In this document: positions 1-4,993 of the stretch, piece by piece | Layout: the number at the start of each line of letters is the position of its first letter | Numbering within the stretch: the stretch's first letter is position 1 | Source: Clostridia bacterium | GTDB lineage: Bacteria; Bacillota; Clostridia; Oscillospirales; RGIG577 | Direction: 5' to 3' | NCBI GenBank assembly: GCA_017419325.1 | Contig: JAFOLN010000080.1 | Coordinates: 1-7,533, forward strand | Length of the DNA stretch: 7,533 nt | Position numbers and translations under genes: made by a program | The notes under the pieces: model-generated | Seen by the model: the letters and a program-made list of their open reading frames with translations, nothing else | What the model was told of the DNA's origin: nothing | Database searches by the model: none

Positions 1-827
1 CTTTCCTTTATGTCGGGCGCGGTATCGTATACTGCGTGACCGAAGCCGTCGTATATGTACTGCTCATAGTCGGGCCGATTTTGCATGAGCCGGGCCATAT
101 TCTCAGCTGCGGCGGGGCCCAGCACGCGGTCCTGTTTGTCCGCCATGAAAAGCACGGGGCACTTTATCCCGTCAAGCTTATCTGACACGTCAAAGCCCTT
201 CATTCCCTGTGAAACGGTGATAAAGCGTTTAAGCTCATCCTCGGTTACGGTGGCGGCGGCGTCGGTCAGAGCTCCGCGCACCTGCCCGAACACCTCTTTC
301 GGATATATCGCCTCACCGAAGGCAAGATACAAAGCCTCGGCGTCGCCCGCCTTCGCAAGATTTATCAAGCCCTCGACGGTATGGAACAAATCATCGGTCA
401 CGGCCGCCGCCGTGGACGCAAGGATCAGGTTTTCCACAAGCTCCGGATGGTCTGCGGCGGCGGTCATGGCCGTCATGCCGCCGTAGGACGCTCCAAGCAA
501 ACTTACGCGCCGAAGCCCCAGGGCCTTTAGCGCAAGCACCGTGTCCCGCGCCGCGTCGTATACGGAATAGGACGGCGGAAGCTCCTTTCTTCGGTCGAAC
601 ACATATACCATATAGTCGTCTGTAAGCCTTTTATACGCCTGCGCGATCATCCCGGAAAGCCCCATAACGCTCTGAACGCTCAGCCCGGGGAGGATAACGA
701 AGGGCTTATCGCCTCTGCCGAAGCGGCAGTATTCCATTGTAAAGCCGTCCGTCTTAACTTCACGGACGCTTACGCCAAGCGAAGGCTCGTTTTGCGGCGT
801 TCTGTCCGCCGCTTTGTCAATGCTCAT
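1..827 (-). CDS. Alpha/beta hydrolase (3' end beyond the window)
   Basis: A serine hydrolase of the alpha/beta fold; 275 codons read without a stop before the window ends. The likely catalytic triad is visible: Ser114 in the nucleophile elbow GASYGG (112-117), Asp233 in ADKQDRVLGP, and His264 in GFGHAVYD. The oxyanion-hole strand is VILPGLS (44-50), with Pro-Gly where many relatives have His-Gly. The cap region between about 140 and 215 is helical. There is no signal peptide, so it is likely cytoplasmic. Family members are usually 260-290 residues, so only a few C-terminal residues are probably missing. The ATG at 825-827 is preceded by GGAG (835-838) at 7 bases. It is the last visible gene of a four-gene operon, 29 bases after the sirtuin stop. 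The substrate cannot be read from sequence; esterases, lactonases and prolyl iminopeptidase-like peptidases all share this layout. Confidence 0.88.
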   Translation of the reverse strand, partial: MSIDKAADRTPQNEPSLGVSVREVKTDGFTMEYCRFGRGDKPFVILPGLSVQSVMGLSGMIAQAYKRLTDDYMVYVFDRRKELPPSYSVYDAARDTVLALKALGLRRVSLLGASYGGMTAMTAAADHPELVENLILASTAAAVTDDLFHTVEGLINLAKAGDAEALYLAFGEAIYPKEVFGQVRGALTDAAATVTEDELKRFITVSQGMKGFDVSDKLDGIKCPVLFMADKQDRVLGPAAAENMARLMQNRPDYEQYIYDGFGHAVYDTAPDIKE

Positions 828-856
828 TTTTTATCTCCGGTCTAAACATATTGGCG

Positions 857-1579
857 TTACGCCATCGCTTCCTTCAGCACCTTGCCTATGGAGTCGTGTA
901 TGCAGAGGGTGGCCATTCTGTCGCCGGGGGTCTCGCTCTTGTTTATAAGTACGAGGTCACGGCCGCGAAAGTAGTCTATAAGCCCGGCGGCGGGGTAAAC
1001 GTTTAAGGACGTGCCGCCGATGATGAGCGTGTCGGCCTGATTTATGGCATATATGGAGTTGTCGATGGTGCGGGAGTTCAAGGCCTCCTCATAGAGCACC
1101 ACATCGGGCTTTATAAGGCCGCCGCAGGAGCACATGGGCAGGGGAGTGTTGTCTATAATATACTGAAGGCCGTAGGACTTGCCGCAGCTTTGGCAGAAGT
1201 TGCGGTGAACGGAGCCGTGAAGCTCATAAACCGTTTTGCTGCCCGCCTTCTGATGAAGCCCGTCTATATTCTGCGTGATGACCGCGAGAAGCTTTCCCTG
1301 ATGCTCAAGCTCGGCGAGTGCCTTGTGGGCGTCGTTCGGCTCTGCGTCGGGGTAGAGCATTACCTCACGGTAGAATTTGTAGAACTCCTTCGTGTGGTTC
1401 TCAAAGAACGTGTGGCTTAATATGGTCTCGGGCGGGTATCTGTAATCCATATTGAACACGCCGGACGCGGAGCGGAAATCGGGGATGCCGCTTTCCGTTG
1501 ATACGCCCGCGCCGCCGAAAAATACTATCTTTTTGCTGCTTTTCAAAATCTCGCTGAGTTTTTTTATCTTTTCATCCAT
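857..1579 (-). CDS. cobB: NAD-dependent protein deacylase, class U sirtuin
   Basis: This Sir2-family enzyme uses NAD+ to remove acetyl or other acyl groups from lysine, yielding nicotinamide and O-acyl-ADP-ribose. At 240 residues it is a minimal catalytic core of normal bacterial length. Visible motifs, in order: GAGVSTESGIPDFRS (23-37) for NAD binding, TQNIDGLHQKAG (102-113) with Asn104 and Asp106, catalytic His121 in ELHGSVH, a zinc site of four cysteines (Cys129, Cys132, Cys150, Cys152), GGTSLNVYPAAGL (188-200), and LINKSETP (211-218) for the adenosine end. The GAGVS form and ETP near the C-terminus resemble the class U sirtuins of Thermotoga and Firmicutes. No Tyr-x-x-Arg desuccinylase signature is seen. 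The ATG at 1579 has a textbook AAGGAGG 8 bases upstream that overlaps the amidohydrolase stop, suggesting translational coupling. cobB is the generic bacterial name; srtN is used in Bacillus. The target proteins are unknown. Confidence 0.95.
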   Translation of the reverse strand: MDEKIKKLSEILKSSKKIVFFGGAGVSTESGIPDFRSASGVFNMDYRYPPETILSHTFFENHTKEFYKFYREVMLYPDAEPNDAHKALAELEHQGKLLAVITQNIDGLHQKAGSKTVYELHGSVHRNFCQSCGKSYGLQYIIDNTPLPMCSCGGLIKPDVVLYEEALNSRTIDNSIYAINQADTLIIGGTSLNVYPAAGLIDYFRGRDLVLINKSETPGDRMATLCIHDSIGKVLKEAMA

Positions 1580-1587
1580 TTATAAAA

Positions 1588-1595
1588 CCTCCTTA
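1588..1595 (-). promoter_or_regulatory. Shine-Dalgarno of the sirtuin gene overlapping the upstream stop codon
   Basis: Read on the minus strand this is TAAGGAGG. The TAA (1595-1593) ends the amidohydrolase and the same bases open a full-strength ribosome binding site for the sirtuin ATG, with an 8-base spacer. The ribosome ending one protein therefore stands on the start signal of the next, so the two are expected to be made in linked amounts. Confidence 0.85.
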
Positions 1596-2741
1596 GTACA
1601 TAAGCGCGTCGCGGTAAACGATAATGCCTCTCTTTACGGTCAGCTTCGGCACAAGCATGCGAGTTCCCTTTACGCTTCCGCCGAAGGAATCCTTAAATGT
1701 GCAGTCGTGGGGCGTAACCTTTATCACGGCCGCGTCGCCGGGGGCGCCGATGTTAAGTGTGCCCGCCTCCTTCGTTATGCCGTATACCCGCGCCGGAGTG
1801 TACGACACGGCGCGTATGACGTCGGAAAGCTCCATGCCCATGTTGAGAAACAGCGATGCCTGATGGATAAGCGAGCCGATGTTGTGCCTGTACTGCGTGG
1901 GACGCACCATGTCGGTGCTTATGATGTCGGGAAGAAAGCCCTGCGACACGCCCTGCTTTGCGCAGTCAAGCGTCATGTTTATTATGGACGCCGCCGTATC
2001 GAATATAACGCCGCGCTTTCTTGCCTCAATGACCTCGGGCAGTACGCTGCCGTCCGGCGCGAATATGGTGGAGTCGCCGCGGAACATATGTGTGAACACA
2101 TCGCCCGCCTCAAGCCGTGAGAGTATGTCGCCCACGCTTATGCCCTCGTCAAGTGGGCCGAAGTGGACGGTGGTATTGCAAAGATACCCCTCGCTGTTCA
2201 GCTTCTTTTGCATCTTCTTTAACTCGTCGAGGGCCGAAAGGCCGAAGCCGCGGGAAAGCCCGCCTCCCGTGCGGAGCTTGAAGCCGATTATCCTGTTTGA
2301 ATACTTCGAGAAAAGCTCCCTTACGCGCTCGTGGGACGCATACATGGGGTCCTGTATCTCGCCGTAGGGCGCGGGCTGAACGCCGTACATGGAGGGCTCA
2401 AGGAGCGCCTTTACGGTGACGACGGAAAGCTCCGTTGTGTTGAGGCACATATCCATATTGTATACGCCGCCGCTGCCCGGGTCGATGACCGTGGTCACGC
2501 CGGAAGGGGGGCACATAACGTCGGCGCTTGAGCCGTAGGGAAAGTCGGCGGGGAAAGCGTGCATATGCGCGTCCATAAGTCCCGGAACGACTATGCAGCC
2601 GGAGGCGTCTATCTGCTCCGTTGTGCGGTCGTAGGACGGCTCGGGCTCGGCGAAAACGCCGTCCTTTATGAAGATGTCGCCCTCGCGCATCGTGTTCTTC
2701 TCAGGGTCAAGTATGGTACCGTTTTTTATCAGTATGTTCAT
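1593..2741 (-). CDS. Amidohydrolase/deacetylase family metallohydrolase (COG3964-like)
   Basis: A metal-dependent hydrolase of the amidohydrolase superfamily: a small N- and C-terminal beta-sandwich (about 1-53 and 328-382) around a TIM barrel. Metal ligands can be assigned: His59 and His61 in DAHMH, the likely carboxylated Lys155 in GFKLRTGG, His193 in TVHFG, His218 in THMFRGD and Asp277 in ISTDMVRP. The order and spacing match COG3964 (Atu3266, EF0837), proteins once misnamed dihydroorotases, some of which cleave acetylated alpha-hydroxy acids such as acetyl-(R)-mandelate. The length of 382 residues is normal. The block around 246-258 reads FDTAASIINMT where, from memory, relatives have a Gly-His-Gly motif, so this may be a separate subgroup. 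The ATG at 2741 has AAGGGGG 6 bases upstream. It sits 46 bases after the membrane protein and 13 before the sirtuin. The substrate is unknown; true dihydroorotase activity is unlikely since no pyrimidine genes are nearby. Confidence 0.85.
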   Translation of the reverse strand: MNILIKNGTILDPEKNTMREGDIFIKDGVFAEPEPSYDRTTEQIDASGCIVVPGLMDAHMHAFPADFPYGSSADVMCPPSGVTTVIDPGSGGVYNMDMCLNTTELSVVTVKALLEPSMYGVQPAPYGEIQDPMYASHERVRELFSKYSNRIIGFKLRTGGGLSRGFGLSALDELKKMQKKLNSEGYLCNTTVHFGPLDEGISVGDILSRLEAGDVFTHMFRGDSTIFAPDGSVLPEVIEARKRGVIFDTAASIINMTLDCAKQGVSQGFLPDIISTDMVRPTQYRHNIGSLIHQASLFLNMGMELSDVIRAVSYTPARVYGITKEAGTLNIGAPGDAAVIKVTPHDCTFKDSFGGSVKGTRMLVPKLTVKRGIIVYRDALMY

Positions 2742-2787
2742 GTTTTACCCCCTTATATTGTTTTTTTGTATTGAATAAGAAAAAGCC

Positions 2788-3276
2788 TTATTGTCTTTTT
2801 ACCTCAAACTCCATTTCGGCGTCGCGGAGCTTTTCTATACGCTGCCTTGCGGCGGTGTTTTCCGGGTTCTTGACAAGACATATGCTGGCCGCCTCCCATA
2901 CGGCGAAGGTGCCCACCGCGGATATGAGGGCGAGCGGAAGCTGATCGAGACTGATTGTAAGCACGATGCCTATTGCAAGAAGAGCCACGCCGATTATAAG
3001 AAGTCTTATCATTTTCCCGTTGTTTAAAAGCCTCTGCTTTTTATTTAAGCTCTTAAGCGCGTCTGCGCTTCTCATAAAAGCCGATTTTACGTTCTCCTCG
3101 TCAAGCGGCTCATCGCTTATTATCTTTACGCGAATCCGCGAACCGAGCTTTCTTTCATCGAATCTGTCGCTTATATATGATATAACGTCGTCGCTTAACA
3201 CCTGCCGGTCCTCGTCGAATCGGCTGTAAAGCTCGTTTTCGTCGTGAATCCTCAGTTTGATTTCCAATGTCTCCAT
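2788..3276 (-). CDS. Conserved-type hypothetical protein with two membrane helices
   Basis: I cannot assign a function. The 162-residue protein has a charged N-terminal half (1-88) that looks like a small soluble alpha/beta domain, containing LSDDVISYISDRF (27-39) and RVKIISDEPLDEENV (49-63). A hydrophobic pair follows, at about 90-109 and 113-134, joined by a tight turn at DQLP. A short charged C-terminal tail (135-162) ends the protein. Both termini would lie on the same side, probably the cytoplasm, given the basic stretch KKQRLLNNGKMIR before the first helix. The WEAASICLVKNPE segment after helix two resembles small hypothetical proteins I recall from gut Clostridia; this is memory, not a search. 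The ATG has GAGAGG 6 bases upstream. As first gene of the operon, it may anchor or regulate at the membrane, but nothing in the sequence proves this. Confidence 0.8.
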   Translation of the reverse strand: METLEIKLRIHDENELYSRFDEDRQVLSDDVISYISDRFDERKLGSRIRVKIISDEPLDEENVKSAFMRSADALKSLNKKQRLLNNGKMIRLLIIGVALLAIGIVLTISLDQLPLALISAVGTFAVWEAASICLVKNPENTAARQRIEKLRDAEMEFEVKRQ

Positions 3277-3312
3277 AAAACGCCTCTCAGAATTTCAGTA
3301 TGTTTTTTGTAT

Positions 3313-3341
3313 AGTATACCAAAAAAAGCGCGGACAGACAA
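3313..3341 (-). promoter_or_regulatory. Sigma-A-type promoter of the four-gene operon
   Basis: On the minus strand the -35 box is TTGTCT (3341-3336), followed by a 17-base spacer and the -10 box TATACT (3318-3313), five of six to consensus. The spacer ends in TGG, giving an extended -10. Transcription should begin near 3306, leaving a leader of about 30 bases before the ATG at 3276. No other good promoter was seen inside the operon. Confidence 0.75.
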
Positions 3342-3344
3342 TAT

Positions 3345-3379
3345 AAAAAAGCCTTCCTCCGGGGGAGAAAGGCTTTTTT
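3345..3379 (-). terminator. Rho-independent terminator of the phosphodiester glycosidase gene
   Basis: Arms of 16 bases at 3345-3360 and 3364-3379 pair with one mismatch around a 3-base loop of Gs. The GC-rich core (GCCTT, CTCC) is flanked by six As on one side and six Ts on the other, so it can work in both directions. It starts 4 bases after the stop codon at 3384. Nothing converges from the plus strand here, so its job is to separate the glycosidase gene from the next operon on the same strand. Confidence 0.93.
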
Positions 3380-3383
3380 CTGG

Positions 3384-4598
3384 TTAATATGATGGTCTTA
3401 CAATGAAACCGTTGGGGAGGAGACGGCCGTTTTTTTTGTCGCCGGCGGAAGGCTTCGTTATTATCCTGCCGTTGTAATACATTATGCTTGACGAGCCGCC
3501 GTCCAGGTTTATGGCCTGATATACGTTGTAATCGAGCATGAGCTCCGCGATCTCCTGCATGGTGGCGCCGATGGAATAGCCGGGGGCGCGCCCGTCCACG
3601 ATAAGGAGCAGCACCTCGCCGCCGTCCGTCTGTCCGATGGCGCTTCTCGGCTGAACGCCCCAGCCCGCGCTGCCCTCGACTACGCGCTGGCCGTCCAGCA
3701 CGAGTATGGGCTTAAACTCCACGGCGTCGCGGAATATTGAGGTGTCGCTGAAGCTTCCTATGAGCAGGGTGTCGCTGTGGTCAAAGCCGATCATCCTGTA
3801 TGAGCTGCCCGCGGCCGAGGTGTATTTTTTGCCGTCCGCTATGCAAAGGCCGTAAGGATACGCGCCGCTGCCCTTGCCGCCCGGATCGTCGAAGCCGGAG
3901 GCGTTTATGCCGAGTATGGCGTCCGTGTCCTTACATATATCGGCCACCTTCGCGCCGGAGCGCCCGTAGCTCGGCGACACGGCCACGCCCACGCGGGAGG
4001 GGTCCTTTACGATGGCCATGCGCGCCACATAATCGCCCGTCTTTCGCATGATTATTACTATTCCGTTTTTCGTATCGATGGCAAGCACGCGGTCGCCCGC
4101 GGTTGTTCTTATGCCCGTGTCGGCGTCGCCTGTGTCCGCCTCGTCTATCCAGAGGCAGCCGTCAACGTAGGCGTCCTCCTCGTGATTCTTCATGTATTCG
4201 TCCAGCGTTGCCATGTCTATCTCGGGGTAGGCCTTCTTAAAGTCGGGGTTGCTTTTTGAAAAGCTCTTTCCTTCTTTTATTTCGTCCAGAAAGAAGGAGG
4301 TGTCCGTGTCGGGCTTCGAGATGTGCCAGTATGAGTCCGTGGAGAGCGACTCCTGCTCACGATCGGTTTCAAGGGCGTAGCCCATCGTCTTTTCAATGAC
4401 GACCTTTGGTATAAAGGCGGTCGCAAGCCATTTATGAGTAAAAGTTCCCATGGCCGTTTCTATATATATGGTGCGCCACTTCGACACTATGGGCACGTCC
4501 GTATATACAAGAAACGTATATGCGCAGCCGATTATCAGAAGCATTACGATGAAGTTTCTGAATATTTCGCCGCGGGAACGCTTTTTTGTTTTTGCCAT
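3384..4598 (-). CDS. Membrane-anchored phosphodiester glycosidase (NAGPA/DUF2233 domain)
   Basis: The C-terminal domain belongs to the family of the mammalian 'uncovering enzyme', which removes alpha-GlcNAc from a GlcNAc-1-phosphodiester; bacterial members are linked to exopolysaccharide or wall-polymer turnover. The 404-residue protein has a basic N-terminus (KTKKRSRG), one membrane helix at about 15-32 and no cleavage site, so the rest should lie outside the membrane. An N-terminal region with ETAMGTFTHKWLATAF (47-62) is typical of Clostridia members as I recall them. The catalytic domain spans about 165-403, with LGINASGF (229-236), QPRSAIG (316-322), LLIVDGR (331-337), the block GATMQEIAELM (344-354) and NLDGGSSS (364-371), ending in LPNGFIVRP. 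The ATG at 4598 has AAGGAG 9 bases upstream. It is a single-gene unit with its own promoter and terminator, divergent from the LicD gene, which fits an envelope role. The actual sugar-phosphate substrate is not known. Confidence 0.9.
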   Translation of the reverse strand: MAKTKKRSRGEIFRNFIVMLLIIGCAYTFLVYTDVPIVSKWRTIYIETAMGTFTHKWLATAFIPKVVIEKTMGYALETDREQESLSTDSYWHISKPDTDTSFFLDEIKEGKSFSKSNPDFKKAYPEIDMATLDEYMKNHEEDAYVDGCLWIDEADTGDADTGIRTTAGDRVLAIDTKNGIVIIMRKTGDYVARMAIVKDPSRVGVAVSPSYGRSGAKVADICKDTDAILGINASGFDDPGGKGSGAYPYGLCIADGKKYTSAAGSSYRMIGFDHSDTLLIGSFSDTSIFRDAVEFKPILVLDGQRVVEGSAGWGVQPRSAIGQTDGGEVLLLIVDGRAPGYSIGATMQEIAELMLDYNVYQAINLDGGSSSIMYYNGRIITKPSAGDKKNGRLLPNGFIVRPSY

Positions 4599-4626
4599 GT
4601 GTTACGTCTCCTTAAGCACGTAGGGG

Positions 4627-4637
4627 ATACTCGGTAA
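4627..4637 (+). repeat. Short direct repeat, copy 1 (ATACTCGGTAA)
   Basis: This 11-base element overlaps the downstream edge of the minus-strand -10 box and covers the predicted start site of the glycosidase transcript. A copy with one extra G is at 4833-4844. The placement at both start regions would fit a shared repressor site, but two short copies could also be chance. Confidence 0.35.
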
Positions 4638-4664
4638 TTTATCACTTTTTAAAAGAAATTTCAA
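4636..4664 (-). promoter_or_regulatory. Promoter of the phosphodiester glycosidase gene
   Basis: On the minus strand the -35 box is TTGAAA (4664-4659, five of six), then a 17-base spacer ending in TGA, which makes an extended -10, and the -10 box TAAATT (4641-4636, four of six). The start site should be near 4629, about 30 bases before the ATG at 4598. Confidence 0.6.
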
Positions 4665-4765
4665 GCGGTAAATTATTATTTGCGACATTTGACGAATAAG
4701 TGCGCGCCGTTTGTTCCAAAAAGTGCGGAATAAAACAAAGCAAGGCGGCGAAAAAGCAAAAATGC

Positions 4766-4814
4766 TTATCATGAAATGTAAATGTAACTTGATATTTAGC
4801 AAATAGCATGATAA
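4766..4814. repeat. Inverted repeat TTATCATG / CATGATAA overlapping the LicD promoter
   Basis: Perfect 8-base arms lie at 4766-4773 and 4807-4814, 33 bases apart. The right arm overlaps the TG and first bases of the plus-strand extended -10. A dimeric regulator binding both arms could block the promoter. The spacing of about four helical turns would put both sites on the same face. Evidence is positional only. Confidence 0.3.
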
Positions 4815-4817
4815 TAT
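4789..4817 (+). promoter_or_regulatory. Promoter of the LicD-glycosyltransferase genes
   Basis: The -35 box is TTGATA (4789-4794, five of six), followed by a 17-base spacer ending in TGA (extended -10) and the -10 box TAATAT (4812-4817, four of six). Transcription would start near 4824, at an imperfect operator-like palindrome TATAC-GT-GTATA (4824-4835). The predicted leader is then about 154 bases, unusually long beside the roughly 30-base leaders of the two minus-strand units. Confidence 0.55.
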
Positions 4818-4832
4818 AAAATATATACGTGT

Positions 4833-4844
4833 ATACTCGGGTAA
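4833..4844 (+). repeat. Short direct repeat, copy 2 (ATACTCGGGTAA)
   Basis: It matches the element at 4627-4637 except for one added G. It lies 16 bases after the plus-strand -10 box, in the first transcribed bases of the LicD leader, mirroring the other copy's closeness to the divergent start site. Confidence 0.35.
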
Positions 4845-4855
4845 ATAGTGGTTAA

Positions 4856-4993
4856 ATGGAAACTTTTGCCCAACATGTAGATTTATTTGTTTGGAAGTCA
4901 GGCGCAGAAGAATGCCTGCCTGCGCTTTCCCAAGGGGGAGCGGGACATGTGTTTTTTTGCGGTCGGTGTTTGAGTGTATGGATACGAAAGTGA
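4856..4993 (+). CDS. Possible 45-codon leader ORF overlapping the LicD start
   Basis: An ATG at 4856 opens a 45-codon frame that stops with TGA at 4991-4993, overlapping the proposed LicD ATG (4978) by 16 bases in another frame. The peptide begins METFAQHVDLF and ends RCLSVWIRK; it has three cysteines, no clear signal peptide and no family I recognise. Its own ribosome site is weak (AGTGG, 4 bases from the ATG). If translated, it could feed ribosomes onto the LicD start, which has no proper Shine-Dalgarno of its own. It could equally be a chance frame through a non-coding leader or repeat, and I lean slightly to chance. Confidence 0.25.
   Translation: METFAQHVDLFVWKSGAEECLPALSQGGAGHVFFCGRCLSVWIRK
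4895..4945. repeat. Candidate dispersed intergenic repeat / leader hairpin
   Basis: This GC-rich block contrasts with the AT-rich bases before it. It contains competing short stems: CAGGC (4899-4903) with GCCTG (4914-4918), and GCGCAG (4902-4907) with CTGCGC (4920-4925), followed by a run CCCAAGGGGGAG. It resembles short intergenic repeats I recall from gut Clostridia, but only one copy is visible, so the repeat call is inference. Confidence 0.3.

Larger units (their letters stand above)
4599..4977. other. Divergent intergenic region with two promoters and a long plus-strand leader
   Basis: This 379-base AT-rich stretch separates the minus-strand glycosidase gene from the plus-strand LicD gene. 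It holds the glycosidase ribosome site (4608-4613) and promoter (4636-4664), about 120 bases with no recognised element (4665-4788), the LicD promoter (4789-4817), and a leader of about 154 bases running to the ATG at 4978. No RNA gene was recognised. A minus-strand frame of 134 codons crosses the region but shows no protein-like features. Confidence 0.8.

Noticed and set aside
85..486. Plus-strand frame of 133 codons
   Set aside because: Antisense to the alpha/beta hydrolase, whose own frame shows a complete catalytic triad.
857..1579. Sirtuin as part of an anti-phage NAD-depletion system
   Set aside because: It is a compact canonical class U deacylase with zinc cysteines and no fused effector or sensor domain, and its neighbours are metabolic-type hydrolases.
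1452..2120. Plus-strand frame of 222 codons
   Set aside because: Runs opposite the sirtuin and amidohydrolase genes, crosses their junction and has no protein-like features; arises from codon bias.
1879..2367. Plus-strand frame of 162 codons
   Set aside because: Antisense to the amidohydrolase; serine- and proline-rich shadow without a ribosome site or domain.
2742..2787. Internal promoter or terminator between the membrane protein and amidohydrolase
   Set aside because: A TATAAG sequence is present but has no matching -35 and overlaps the ribosome site; no hairpin could be drawn.
4809..4837. Second plus-strand promoter using TATACT at 4832-4837
   Set aside because: The -10 is good but no acceptable -35 lies 16-18 bases upstream and the extended TG is out of register; the 4789-4817 pair is better.
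4891..4977. Upstream TTG start adding 29 residues to the LicD protein
   Set aside because: The added stretch is arginine- and cysteine-rich, shows no domain, covers repeat-like leader DNA and has no ribosome site; ATG 4978 begins a normal-looking protein.
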